Positions 1 to 9,478 of a stretch of 64,000 bases of DNA are shown here, piece after piece. Location of the stretch: assembly GCA_028288405.1 (NCBI GenBank), contig JAQBNS010000037.1, positions 36,746 to 100,745 of the forward strand, given 5' to 3'. Source of the DNA: Chitinophagaceae bacterium (GTDB lineage Bacteria > Bacteroidota > Bacteroidia > Cytophagales > Cytophagaceae). Numbering within the stretch: position 1 is the first letter of the stretch; every line of letters starts with the position of its first letter. The position numbers were made by a program, and so were the translations under genes. The notes under the pieces were generated by a model. It made no database searches and was not told the DNA's origin. It saw only the letters and a list, made by a program, of their open reading frames with translations.

Positions 1-2
1 TT

Positions 3-233
3 GAATACATTCCCAAATCCAAATACTGGCATAAAATGCAGGAGCGTAAAATCAATTCAGAAGAAATCAGTAAAATGGAACAAGACGAGCGCGCAGCACT
101 CAGCTGGCACTTGACGACAAGAGAAAAAGAAAGCCTGGTTCGTACCGTATTGGAATCCAACAACCAGGCCGCATTGAGCAAACTCAAAAAAGTATTGGCA
201 CCAGTACCGGATTCCCTCGCATTGACCCCCTAA
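3..233 (+). CDS. C-terminal end of an unidentified protein (5' end outside the window)
   Basis: The frame is open from the window edge to a TAA stop at 231-233. An internal ATG lies at 36, but codons upstream of it (Glu-Tyr-Ile-Pro-Lys...) read through without a stop, so this is most likely the tail of a longer gene and not a 65-residue protein. The visible 76 residues are charged, predicted mainly helical, and end in a Pro/Ala-rich stretch. No family motif is recognisable. The stop is 6 bp before the start of the DUF5686 gene, so the two are probably co-transcribed. Confidence 0.6.
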   Translation, partial: EYIPKSKYWHKMQERKINSEEISKMEQDERAALSWHLTTREKESLVRTVLESNNQAALSKLKKVLAPVPDSLALTP

Positions 234-239
234 TCATTT

Positions 240-2636
240 GTGTTGAGGTATTTTAAATTCCTTTTGTATGGACTTTTTATTGTAAACGCCGGAGCACAGG
301 CCAGAACTGTAAAGCTTAGTGTATACAATGAAATCAATTCTTCCATCATTGCTTTTCCTCACGTGGTGGTGGACGACAGCATACACCTCATTGGCGATGC
401 GCAAGGCAAACTGAGCATTTCCTGCACCCACAAGAAAACCATTCTTAGGGTCAGCAATTTTCAATACCACGAAAAAACAATCGTCATAGAACCAGGCGAT
501 ACAGACTTGGTGATTTCTATCAAGCTGGGGATTTATAAACTCTATATACCCGAAGAGTATTCCACTGAACTGGCGGTATCCATTGTGAAACGAACACAAT
601 ACAACGCCCGAAAAAATGATTTCCTAAATAATAAAAACACCTCCTACAAACTCTATACCCGCTTTACCATTAGCAGCGAAGAGCCGGATGTATTCAATAG
701 TCTCCTGTTAGGATTTTTAAAAGTGTTTGGCGTAAAGGCTCCGAGATTATTTTCTCCGGAACACCATTTGTACATCATGGAAACGAACAGTGATTTTTAC
801 TTGAAAAATAAAGTCAAGCGAAAAGAATTGTACACCAGCACCAAATCTTCCGGATTAGCCTTACCGCTGGTCTTTGCGCAGACCTCGCATGAGTTCATTC
901 CTAATCCCTACAACAACTTCATTAAGATCAATCAAAAAGAATACGTCTCTCCTCTTGCGGATAATGCGTTGCAGAAGTATTCTTACGCGGTAGTGGATTC
1001 TTTTACCACAGCAGGCGTGATCTACTGGACCGTAAAATTCACCCCGAAGATCAATAGCAACTTCAACGCGATGTACGGCTTAATGACGGTTTCCAGTGCC
1101 AACTTCAGCATCAAAAATTTCATTTGCTATCCAGCCTGGGACAATAGAAATTTCAGAGAGTATTGTCTCACCTATGGAGATGATCACGCTTTGCAAAACT
1201 ACAGCATACGCATTTCCAATGTATCACCTCTTCAAAATGAAAAGAAGAAATTCTTCATACAATCCTCCACGGATTTGTATCCGGATGTTGCAGCTGCAAA
1301 AACTAAGTTTGATGAATATGTGGTAGAGATCAACGATACCGTGCTCGTTGACAAATCGGATAAAGTATCAGGCTTTACGCGGCCTTATCCCCTGACCAAT
1401 GCGGATTCATTGACCTATAGTTATTACGATCAGGTCAAATATGCACGGTTCCTTCAGCAGTTGCTAAACATAGGAGAAAACGTCTACTATGGATTTATTC
1501 CTTTAGGAAAGGTAGATCTTGAAACCAATAAAATCGTCAACTTAAATGCTGTGGAAGGATTTCGTTTGGGATTAGGAGGGGTTACGAATGAAAACTTTAG
1601 CAAGCGTCTGTCATTAAAAGGTTTTGTCGCTTTTGGTATTGCAGACAAGCGCACCAAATATGGTTTAGGAGCCTCTTATAAAATTAATAAACCGTTGGAA
1701 TGGAAAATTGGTGCAGACTATAGTTACCAATTGACAGAAGCCGGTTCTACCGATCAGTATTTTTCAGATCCGGTATTTTCCAGTGAGCGCCTTCGTAAAT
1801 ACCAATTGCGCATCATGGATTACAATAGTAGTCTTGCTTTGTTTTCTACCATTCACCCTTATCAAAATGTAGACCTCTATGTTGCCAGCGAATGGCAGGA
1901 CTTGCATACGGCTTATGATTATTTTTACAACGGTGAAGACAAACACCACATGCAGTTTAACCTGTTGAAAATATCTGCACGCATCGCTCCGTTCGAGAAA
2001 TACATTAAATTATCGGAACGTAAAATACAACTGGGCAGTAAGTATCCGGTGCTGTATGCAGGCTTTACGCAGAACTATGACAACGGAGTTTTCAAAAGCG
2101 GTTTTACTTTTTACAAATGGGACATCCGCATTGACCAGGAAATTAAACTGGTGCAATTTGGAACGACACACTTGCAATTTATAGCAGGAGCCACAGAAGG
2201 CAGTGCGCCTTACACGGCTCTGTTCAATGGAAAAGGAAGTTTAAAATCACCTTCCGTTGTTACTCACAACAGTTTTGAAACCATGGGCTACAACGAATTC
2301 CTCAGCGATCATTACTGGGCCATTTTTATTGCTCATAATTTTGGTAGATTGTATTACCGAAGTAAATTGTTTAAACCGTCCCTTCAGCTTTTGTATAACC
2401 ACGGTAACGGGACATTGAAAAATCCGGAACGTCATCAGGGAGAAATCATTCCTTTTAAGACCATGGATAAAAACTATTCGGAAGCCGGATTACTATTGAC
2501 CGATATTCTCTCGCTTAAACTGTCCGGTTTGAAAGTAGGTCTGGGAGGTGGCGTATTCATGCGCCTCGGTGAATACCAGTACAATACTTTTGGCAAAAAC
2601 ATTGTTTGGAAATTTTCTATCAACTTCAACATCTAA
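240..2636 (+). CDS. DUF5686 / carboxypeptidase-regulatory-like outer-membrane protein
   Basis: A 798-residue exported protein that probably sits in the outer membrane as a beta-barrel. Residues 1-20 look like a signal peptide (hydrophobic core, then AGAQA). Residues about 22-95 resemble the carboxypeptidase-D regulatory-like beta domain common at the N-terminus of Bacteroidota outer-membrane proteins. The rest matches the DUF5686 pattern: an early 'R-x-x-Y-x-A-R-K-N' segment, many aromatic-alternating strands and a C-terminal strand ending in FSINFNI. The start is GTG at 240, with TTG at 243 as the alternative; there is no nearby ATG that would keep the signal peptide. The function of the family is not established. 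The TerB-like gene follows after 4 bp, suggesting an operon. Confidence 0.8.
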   Translation: MLRYFKFLLYGLFIVNAGAQARTVKLSVYNEINSSIIAFPHVVVDDSIHLIGDAQGKLSISCTHKKTILRVSNFQYHEKTIVIEPGDTDLVISIKLGIYKLYIPEEYSTELAVSIVKRTQYNARKNDFLNNKNTSYKLYTRFTISSEEPDVFNSLLLGFLKVFGVKAPRLFSPEHHLYIMETNSDFYLKNKVKRKELYTSTKSSGLALPLVFAQTSHEFIPNPYNNFIKINQKEYVSPLADNALQKYSYAVVDSFTTAGVIYWTVKFTPKINSNFNAMYGLMTVSSANFSIKNFICYPAWDNRNFREYCLTYGDDHALQNYSIRISNVSPLQNEKKKFFIQSSTDLYPDVAAAKTKFDEYVVEINDTVLVDKSDKVSGFTRPYPLTNADSLTYSYYDQVKYARFLQQLLNIGENVYYGFIPLGKVDLETNKIVNLNAVEGFRLGLGGVTNENFSKRLSLKGFVAFGIADKRTKYGLGASYKINKPLEWKIGADYSYQLTEAGSTDQYFSDPVFSSERLRKYQLRIMDYNSSLALFSTIHPYQNVDLYVASEWQDLHTAYDYFYNGEDKHHMQFNLLKISARIAPFEKYIKLSERKIQLGSKYPVLYAGFTQNYDNGVFKSGFTFYKWDIRIDQEIKLVQFGTTHLQFIAGATEGSAPYTALFNGKGSLKSPSVVTHNSFETMGYNEFLSDHYWAIFIAHNFGRLYYRSKLFKPSLQLLYNHGNGTLKNPERHQGEIIPFKTMDKNYSEAGLLLTDILSLKLSGLKVGLGGGVFMRLGEYQYNTFGKNIVWKFSINFNI

Positions 2637-2640
2637 TAGG

Positions 2641-2997
2641 ATGACCAGTAAAGAACAATTATTTGAAGCCTTTGGAGAAATCCTCTATGCCATGGCGGCT
2701 GTAGACGGCAAAATTCAGAAGGAAGAAAAAGAACTCATAGCTCAGGCCATCAAGCATCACCGTCACGAATACGATATTTTATTTTCTTTCAAGCAAGAAG
2801 TGAACAAAGCCAGAACCATCAAAGAAGCCTTCGGTAAAGCAATGGACACCTTCCGTAACTACGGCGCTTTTGACGGTTACAGCGATTTTAAAATCATTCT
2901 GGAAAACCTAGCTCAGTCATGTCAGGGCATATCCAAAGAGGAACAGGAAATCATTGATCAGTTTCACAAGGAGCTGCTAGCTAATTTTAAAATTTAA
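2641..2997 (+). CDS. TerB-like (tellurite-resistance fold) small cytoplasmic protein
   Basis: 118 residues from the ATG at 2641. An upstream in-frame ATG exists at 2548, but it lies inside the DUF5686 gene and its extra residues do not look native. The pattern 'A-M-A-A-V-D-G-K-I-Q-K-E-E' near residues 13-28 is the typical TerB metal-binding acidic helix, and 'GISKEEQEIIDQF' near the C-terminus is the second characteristic acidic segment. The protein is all-helical with no signal peptide. TerB-like domains often sit in envelope-stress or uncharacterised contexts, and no ter operon is present here, so tellurite resistance should not be assumed. A strong terminator follows immediately. Confidence 0.75.
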   Translation: MTSKEQLFEAFGEILYAMAAVDGKIQKEEKELIAQAIKHHRHEYDILFSFKQEVNKARTIKEAFGKAMDTFRNYGAFDGYSDFKIILENLAQSCQGISKEEQEIIDQFHKELLANFKI

Positions 2998-3003
2998 GAA
3001 AAA

Positions 3004-3032
3004 AAAAGAGTTAGAATAAATCTAACTCTTTT
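3004..3032. terminator. Rho-independent terminator after the TerB-like gene
   Basis: A perfect 12-bp inverted repeat (AAAAGAGTTAGA at 3004-3015, TCTAACTCTTTT at 3021-3032) with a 5-nt ATAAA loop. The stem is A-rich on the left and T-rich on the right, so it could act on both strands. It lies between the plus-strand TerB-like gene and the minus-strand parE. Confidence 0.85.
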
Positions 3033-3137
3033 AGAAATTTGATTGTTTAAATCATATTAGCGGTCTATCAAAAAAATGGTTCCCATTATATTTCAATATT
3101 TTTATTCGTCCCTCCTTGCTCGTCCCTCATTACTTTA

Positions 3138-5021
3138 TTATAATTCCTGAGTTTCAACAACCGGATCCGGTACCACGGCTTCGTCTTTTTCAAAACGCAG
3201 GTTCTCGATGATGAACTGCTGTCTCTCTGCCGTGTTCTTACCCATGTAGTAGTTCAACAATTTACTGATCGATGTTTCTTTCTGTAAAATGACTGGATCT
3301 AAACGAATACTATCACCAATGAACTGTCCAAATTCATCCGGAGAAATCTCACCCAATCCCTTGAATCGTGTAATCTCAGGTTTATTGCCTAGTTTATTGA
3401 TCGCCTTTTGCTTGGCGTCTTCGCTGTAACAGTAGATGGTCTCTTTCTTGTTACGCACTCTAAACAATGGTGTATCCAGAATGTATAAATGTCCGTTACG
3501 CACCAGGTCAGGGAAGAATTGTAAAAAGAATGTCATCATCAACAAACGGATGTGCATACCGTCTACATCGGCATCGGTAGCCAATACGATTTTGTTGTAA
3601 CGCAGGCCTTCCAATCCATCTTCGATGTTGAGCGCGTGCTGCAACAAGTTAAACTCTTCGTTTTCATAAACGATTTTCTTCGTTAGCCCGAAACAGTTCA
3701 ACGGCTTACCCCTTAAGCTGAATACCGCTTGAGTTTCAACACTTCTTGATTTGGTGATAGAACCACTGGCAGAATCCCCTTCCGTAATAAACAAAGTAGA
3801 ATCAAAACGTAGGTCTTTTTTCTCTTCGTCAAAATGAACACGGCAATCGCGTAGTTTTTTATTGTGCAAATTGGCTTTCTTCGCTCTTTCATTCGCCAGT
3901 TTTTTAATACCGGCAATGTCTTTGCGTTCACGTTCAGACTGAAGAATACGCTTCAACAAAGCGTCCGCAGTAGAAGGATTTTTATGCAAGTAATCGTCAA
4001 ATGCTTTCTTTACAAAGTCATTGATCCAATTACGGATGGTCGGTCCTTCAGGACCGGCCTGTATCGATCCGAGTTTCGTTTTGGTCTGCGATTCGAATAC
4101 CGGTTCTTGTACACGAACAGCAATCGCCCCTACAATGGATGCGCGAATGTCTGACGCGTCAAAATCTTTCTTATAGAAATCCCTGACTGTTTTCACAACC
4201 GCTTCTTTAAAGGCCGCTAAGTGCGTTCCTCCTTGCGTGGTATACTGACCGTTTACGAAAGAGTAATATTCTTCCCCGTATTGGTTGGCATGTGTTAAAG
4301 CGATTTCAATATCATTGCCTTTCAGGTGAACAATCGGATAACGGATATTCTCCATGTCCGATTTTTTGTGCAACAAATCATACAATCCTTTCTCTGAGTG
4401 AAATGATTTTTCGTTGAATTTGATCGTAAGACCAGCGTTCAGGAACGCATAGTTCCACATTTGTTCTTCCAGAAATTCCGGAATGAAGTGGAAGTTTTTA
4501 AAAATGGTATTGTCGGGAATGAAGGACATGATCGTCCCATTCTTCTCCTGTGTAGCGCCTTCTTTGTGGTCGTTGACCAGATTACCTTGTTCGAAATCTG
4601 CAATCTTTGTGCGACCATCACGAACAGACTGTACCCTGAATTGAGAAGACAAAGCATTCACCGCCTTGGTACCGACACCGTTCAATCCTACTGATTTTTG
4701 GAAGGCCCCGCTGTCGTATTTGCCACCTGTATTGATTTTAGAAACGCAATCGATCACTTTACCCAAAGGTATACCGCGACCGTAATCACGCACGTCTACT
4801 CGTTTATCTCCGATTCTGATCTCAATTAATTTACCATGGCCCATCATGTGCTCATCGATGGAGTTGTCGACAATCTCTTTCACCAACACATAAATCCCAT
4901 CGTCATATGCCGATCCATCACCGAGTTTACCGATGTACATACCCGGACGCAGCCTGATGTGTTCTCTCCAATCAAGTGACTTAATACTGTCTTCGGTATA
5001 GTTTGTATTCTTCTCCGCCAT
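3138..5021 (-). CDS. parE: DNA topoisomerase IV subunit B (ParE)
   Basis: ATPase subunit of topoisomerase IV, which decatenates replicated chromosomes together with ParC. 627 residues from ATG at 5021; an upstream in-frame ATG at 5114 adds 31 residues unlike the family. Visible GHKL ATPase motifs: 'EIVDNSIDE' and 'VRDYGRGIP' and '[14 protein letters not shown]'. The TOPRIM region shows '[11 protein letters not shown]' and the acidic '[10 protein letters not shown]', and the C-terminus carries '[14 protein letters not shown]'. The '[18 protein letters not shown]' form and the length favour Bacteroidota ParE over GyrB. No parC follows: the next gene downstream is on the opposite strand. A perfect 28-bp palindrome lies upstream, between parE and the CHAT gene. 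Confidence 0.92.
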   Translation of the reverse strand: MAEKNTNYTEDSIKSLDWREHIRLRPGMYIGKLGDGSAYDDGIYVLVKEIVDNSIDEHMMGHGKLIEIRIGDKRVDVRDYGRGIPLGKVIDCVSKINTGGKYDSGAFQKSVGLNGVGTKAVNALSSQFRVQSVRDGRTKIADFEQGNLVNDHKEGATQEKNGTIMSFIPDNTIFKNFHFIPEFLEEQMWNYAFLNAGLTIKFNEKSFHSEKGLYDLLHKKSDMENIRYPIVHLKGNDIEIALTHANQYGEEYYSFVNGQYTTQGGTHLAAFKEAVVKTVRDFYKKDFDASDIRASIVGAIAVRVQEPVFESQTKTKLGSIQAGPEGPTIRNWINDFVKKAFDDYLHKNPSTADALLKRILQSERERKDIAGIKKLANERAKKANLHNKKLRDCRVHFDEEKKDLRFDSTLFITEGDSASGSITKSRSVETQAVFSLRGKPLNCFGLTKKIVYENEEFNLLQHALNIEDGLEGLRYNKIVLATDADVDGMHIRLLMMTFFLQFFPDLVRNGHLYILDTPLFRVRNKKETIYCYSEDAKQKAINKLGNKPEITRFKGLGEISPDEFGQFIGDSIRLDPVILQKETSISKLLNYYMGKNTAERQQFIIENLRFEKDEAVVPDPVVETQEL

Positions 5022-5144
5022 GTGTATTGTAGTGTTAGTATAGGACTCTAAGCAGGATAAATTTACAAAAAATAGCCAAGTGATGCGTGGATGACTTATC
5101 CACAAGGAGATCAATAGGCAAATTACTGAAAATCTAACAGATAA

Positions 5145-5210
5145 GGGACGAGCTAGGAGCTAGGAGGTACGAAATTAATCTCTCGTACCTCCTAGCTCCT
5201 AGCTCGTCCC
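5145..5210. repeat. Perfect 28-bp palindromic repeat, family A (CTAGGAG type)
   Basis: Arms 5145-5172 and 5183-5210 are exact reverse complements around a 10-nt AT-rich loop. Each arm is built from short direct repeats of AGCTAGGAG followed by GTACGA. The right arm ends 2 bp before the stop codon of the CHAT gene. Related copies are at about 33230-33320 and 59464-59524, with a half copy near 3104-3127. There is no T-run, so a classical terminator is not indicated, though the hairpin would be very stable in RNA. Confidence 0.9.
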
Positions 5211-5212
5211 TC

Positions 5213-8200
5213 TTATTCAATTCCCACAATTATAAACGCTCCCCAATACTTAGGATCCGGATAATCTTTCATAATAGTCTTCTTCGCCTGGGTAAAAGAA
5301 GCGTATTTATCATTGGTTCTAAACCAGTTTTCATAAAAACTGACCATCAGTTTTTGAGTCACTTCATCGGACACTTTGAACAAACTCACAATAACTGTTT
5401 TAGCACCCGCTACCTGGAAAGAACGTTGAAGCCCCAATACACCTTCTCCGTGAACGACTTCTCCCAAGCCTGTTTCACAAGCGGATAAGACCACCAGGTC
5501 CGTATTGTCTAAGACCATGTTCATCGCTTCGTATGCCGTGAGTACACCGTCTTTACTGTTAATAGAACCGATCGAAGCATTATGAATGACAGCTCCTCCA
5601 TTACTAAATAACAAGCCCGATCTCAACAAAGGATTATCTATTTCATTTTCTACCAGTTCTCCTTCCGGTGTGTTTACTTTCTCCATGTAAAAGCCGTGCG
5701 TACTGACGTGAAGTACTTTGGGACTCTGTACATTTTTAATCAATTCTTCCGTCAATTCTTTGTTGACGACTAATGTTGTATGCCAATTCTTTTTCTTAAA
5801 CAAAGAATCCAATAGTTTAACTTCCACTTCCGAGCCCGGTAATTGCTGGATGGTATGATGCTTCGTATCCAATGAATCGTTGATGTAATAAAGCGGGTTA
5901 CCCAACAAAGAAACATTGGTATTCAATATCGCTTTTACTTTTTTATTGTCACGAGGAGCTGCTCTCTGGAAAAGATCGCGGCTTGTTGAGACCAATGAAA
6001 TGTTTTTACTGTTAATAAAATATTCACCTTGCGGATCTCTCAATGTTTCCAAATTGATCTGATTGTAAACTCCGTCATTGACAAAGACAATTTTCTTGTA
6101 CTCCGCTTTGATAAGGGGCTGTATCGGTTTCCAGAAATAAGCGTAAGAGTGTTCATCCTCTATTGCAAACTTGATACAGTTACGGTAATGCTTGAGTCCT
6201 TTGGTTTCTATTTCATTGCCATTATGAATGATGATAAAAGCAGGACTTTTCGAATGTCCATCCAGCGAAACAATAGCATAACGAATCGAGTCGGTAAACT
6301 CTCCCAAAAATTCTCTGTATGGAATCACTTCGAGCAAAACTTCTCCCGGTTCTAAATACTTCCGTAGATTTGTCCAGTTGAAATCGATTGTTTTCTTTGA
6401 AGTCTTTACAAAGTCATAAGAAATCTCTGTTAGTTTTTTCTCCAGCTCGTCGATGTTATTTTCAATGGCTTTCACATCAACTCCCATTTCACTTTGCTGC
6501 TTGGATGTTAGAGAATACGACAAGGCCAGATTTTCTCTTTGTATCAACAGTTCCTGGTAGATACGAATAGCCATGGTATCTCCACTGGCCATGATCTGTT
6601 GTTTTACTTTCAACAAGGAGTTGAGTAGCAAAGCCCTCGTCTTGATTTCTATATTCATCACCGTACCTACCATGTCAGGGTATTTCTGATGGTAGCTATC
6701 CGTGAAAGCGATCAATTTATAGAACTCCAGGTTGTCTTTGATCTTGTTCCAAAAAGCAGCTTTCCCTTTTTCGCTCAATACCGGAAATACTTTATCGATG
6801 TATACCAATGATTTTTCCGTACACTCTTCGATGTTCTTTACCGTCTGCTCTCTTTTGTTGAGCATGTAATACATCTTCGCACATTCACCCAGCGCTTCCA
6901 CATAACCCGGGTGTTCATCGCTGAATAGATCTTTATAAATATATTTAGCCGATTCAAAAGCATTCACTGCTTTATCATAAACCCTTTGACGCGCATAAAT
7001 TTTACCAGAGAGCATGACCAGGCGAGCATTGTTGACGTTGACTTCACCAAGCTTCTTTGTCCAGATGGTTTGTGCCTGTTGAATAGACTCCAATGCCAGA
7101 TTGTATCGCCCACCGATGATATAATAAATAGCGGCATCTTCCAGTGCAAAGGCAAAAGCAGAAGACTGTTCACCAAATTCGCTTTTGATAATTTTGAACG
7201 ATTGAGCGACGACCAAATCTAATTCTTTGGTGATGTCCCTTTTACTTTTTGAATATACATGCGCCTCCATTTTGGCCAATACATATTCATGCAGAATCAT
7301 TCCAAGTTTAATGTTTTCTTCTCCGTATATTTTCTTGTACAACTTCACGACTTCTTCCATGACTGAAGCGGCTTTCTCTGAGTCACCCAATAAGCTGTAC
7401 ATCTTCTTGCGGTACAGCAGGCAATTGGCATACGCCACAGACTTGTTACCAAATACTCGCTCTGCAATAGTCGATGCTCTATCGAAATAATGGTCAGCAT
7501 CGGAATAATTACCCAAAGCCAAATTCAATTCGCCGTAATAATTCAACACCGTGATCAGGTTCTTATGGTCTTTTCCATAACCCGCTTCACGCTCAGAAAG
7601 AAGTCGGCTCAGGTATTTCTCTGCTTTCACGTACTTGCCCGTATAGACATACAGCAAACCGATTTCTTCCATGGAAAATAAATCGGTGGCATCCAGGGTG
7701 GATACTTTCTTCAGGTATTCCGATGCTTTGCCTAACAGAGAATCGGCTTCCTGGTAATCGCCTTCTATGATCTTTAATTTGGCTTTCGTTTCCAGGGCTA
7801 CTGAATAATGTTTGACATACTTATTCAGTTTTCTTTTTTCAAATAACGTGATGCACGTATTGATGTCCTTGTCTACTTCTTTAAATAAACCTCTGTCAAT
7901 TTCCAAGTCGGCTTTTCGCGTAAGCAAAATAGCGTACTCTTCATTGTCAGTGCCCAGGTAATCCCCGATTAATTCTAACCCCTTCGTTAAGATTTGAGAA
8001 GCCATTTTATAATCGTCCATGTACTCGTACAGGGTTGAACCGATGATGATGGCATTCAGGTATTCCGGATTAGAAGGTGAAATATGAGACAGGTAACTTT
8101 TACCCAAGTGTGTGCTAAAAATAACTTTCGCTTCATCGAAACGATCCAAACGGGTGGTATAAAATTCTGCACGTTTCAATTCCAATGCATGTACTGCGGG

Positions 8201-9478
8201 AGCTTCTTTACCCAACATGTTTTGTTGCAACAGAATGGCCTGATTGATGGTGGAATCGGCTGCTAAATAATCCTTTTGATGAACTTGTACCTGAAACAAT
8301 TCGACCAAAGCCTGTAATCTGTTTTCATGCAAAGCCGGCAGAAAAGGAGAAGTCAACAGTTCTTTTAACATACTCTCCGCCTTGTCCCAATTCAGCAGCA
8401 CTACTTCGTATTCAATGTCGGTGTAGTTGTTTTTTAAATAAGCAAAACTGTTTCTACCATAATAGCCCGTTACTTTAACATCTACATCATTGTTATAATA
8501 CTCCGCTTCTTCATTTTTATCCTGTTCCAGCAAACTATTGATCAAGGCATGCTCTATTTCTATAACAGGCCTGGCATGTGCCATGTAGTACAACTTGGAT
8601 AAGGCCAGAGCCTCTTTGAATTCTTTCTCTGCAGCAGCAAATTCATCGTTCTTCAAGTAGCAGGAACCTTTGATGTCATGAATTTCCGCGACAATCGCTT
8701 TGTAAGGATCGATCTGCTTCTTCAGTGCATGATAGTTTCGATCAATAAATACCAAGGCAGAATCTGAGAGTCCGTTTTCAATCAATACGCTTGCTTTCAA
8801 AGTCAGGAACTTTCCGTATAACTCTAACCGATGACCTTGTTCTTCCGGACTCAGGACAGAAAAATAAATGACATTGGTCTTTTTATGGTATACACTATCG
8901 TATTCCATTACTTTCTGAATCTTCTTTAAGTTACCGTCTATCTCTTTCGACACTTCATTCAGGTAACCTTTCCTGGCATTGCTCAACTCTGTGTAATAAG
9001 TCAATTCCAATCGTTCGAAGGGAAGCAGCTCTCGCTCGTGTTGTTTTAAAAACTGTTGAATGGTATCTGTAGCGGCATACAATCCTTTGTCGAAATAGAG
9101 ATCAGATAATACTTTGTACACTTTTAGCAAATTCGACTTGCTGACGTCTTTCTTCGCCAAAGGATACAAGGCTTTGACTTTAGCTAAAGCCTGCTCATAC
9201 TCTTGGTTGTGGTCGATCTTGCTATTAAAAAAAGCTTTGTAGCTGTTCAATAGTAAAACCTCCGTACTTTGCGCGCCGGATTTTTTGGCAATGAATTTTT
9301 CTGATTTCTTACTATAAAACAAGCCAGCCCTGTAATCTCCATTTTCAGAAAACAATTCCAGGTTGCTGAACTCTTTGGCCGTTTTCTTATTGAGCTGAGC
9401 ATGCGCCGCATCAATTAGAAAAACAAAACAAACAGTGAAAATAAAAAAAGTATGAACGTGCTTTTTAATTAAAGCCAT
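5213..9478 (-). CDS. Exported TPR-CHAT domain protein (caspase/separase-like)
   Basis: 1421 residues from ATG at 9478. An alternative ATG at 9505 adds nine residues; 9478 is preferred because it puts the basic stretch directly before the hydrophobic core of a signal peptide cleaved after about 'DAAHA'. Residues about 60-1000 are many helical tetratricopeptide-like repeats. A linker with coiled-coil character leads to a C-terminal CHAT domain (about 1120-1421). The CHAT catalytic dyad is intact: His near 1261 in 'LHVSTHGFY' and Cys near 1334 in 'LSACETGLGE'. CHAT domains are clan CD cysteine peptidase-like, and TPR-CHAT proteins are known in regulated proteolysis. A signal peptide implies action in the periplasm or beyond. 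The start overlaps the PorP/SprF gene by 14 bp, so the two are probably translationally coupled in one operon with the adhesin. Substrate unknown. Confidence 0.88.
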   Translation of the reverse strand: MALIKKHVHTFFIFTVCFVFLIDAAHAQLNKKTAKEFSNLELFSENGDYRAGLFYSKKSEKFIAKKSGAQSTEVLLLNSYKAFFNSKIDHNQEYEQALAKVKALYPLAKKDVSKSNLLKVYKVLSDLYFDKGLYAATDTIQQFLKQHERELLPFERLELTYYTELSNARKGYLNEVSKEIDGNLKKIQKVMEYDSVYHKKTNVIYFSVLSPEEQGHRLELYGKFLTLKASVLIENGLSDSALVFIDRNYHALKKQIDPYKAIVAEIHDIKGSCYLKNDEFAAAEKEFKEALALSKLYYMAHARPVIEIEHALINSLLEQDKNEEAEYYNNDVDVKVTGYYGRNSFAYLKNNYTDIEYEVVLLNWDKAESMLKELLTSPFLPALHENRLQALVELFQVQVHQKDYLAADSTINQAILLQQNMLGKEAPAVHALELKRAEFYTTRLDRFDEAKVIFSTHLGKSYLSHISPSNPEYLNAIIIGSTLYEYMDDYKMASQILTKGLELIGDYLGTDNEEYAILLTRKADLEIDRGLFKEVDKDINTCITLFEKRKLNKYVKHYSVALETKAKLKIIEGDYQEADSLLGKASEYLKKVSTLDATDLFSMEEIGLLYVYTGKYVKAEKYLSRLLSEREAGYGKDHKNLITVLNYYGELNLALGNYSDADHYFDRASTIAERVFGNKSVAYANCLLYRKKMYSLLGDSEKAASVMEEVVKLYKKIYGEENIKLGMILHEYVLAKMEAHVYSKSKRDITKELDLVVAQSFKIIKSEFGEQSSAFAFALEDAAIYYIIGGRYNLALESIQQAQTIWTKKLGEVNVNNARLVMLSGKIYARQRVYDKAVNAFESAKYIYKDLFSDEHPGYVEALGECAKMYYMLNKREQTVKNIEECTEKSLVYIDKVFPVLSEKGKAAFWNKIKDNLEFYKLIAFTDSYHQKYPDMVGTVMNIEIKTRALLLNSLLKVKQQIMASGDTMAIRIYQELLIQRENLALSYSLTSKQQSEMGVDVKAIENNIDELEKKLTEISYDFVKTSKKTIDFNWTNLRKYLEPGEVLLEVIPYREFLGEFTDSIRYAIVSLDGHSKSPAFIIIHNGNEIETKGLKHYRNCIKFAIEDEHSYAYFWKPIQPLIKAEYKKIVFVNDGVYNQINLETLRDPQGEYFINSKNISLVSTSRDLFQRAAPRDNKKVKAILNTNVSLLGNPLYYINDSLDTKHHTIQQLPGSEVEVKLLDSLFKKKNWHTTLVVNKELTEELIKNVQSPKVLHVSTHGFYMEKVNTPEGELVENEIDNPLLRSGLLFSNGGAVIHNASIGSINSKDGVLTAYEAMNMVLDNTDLVVLSACETGLGEVVHGEGVLGLQRSFQVAGAKTVIVSLFKVSDEVTQKLMVSFYENWFRTNDKYASFTQAKKTIMKDYPDPKYWGAFIIVGIE

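Noticed and set aside
234..599. 121-residue open frame on the minus strand
   Set aside because: Lies entirely inside the DUF5686 gene, has no export or domain signal, and is a frame shadow.
2548..2640. N-terminal extension of the TerB-like protein
   Set aside because: Overlaps the end of the DUF5686 gene, and the ATG at 2641 gives a normal TerB-like start.
2641..2997. Tellurite-resistance operon
   Set aside because: Only a TerB-like protein is present; no terZACDE genes are nearby.
5022..5114. 31-residue N-terminal extension of ParE
   Set aside because: Residues are unlike ParE and encoded in intergenic DNA; the family start is at 5021.
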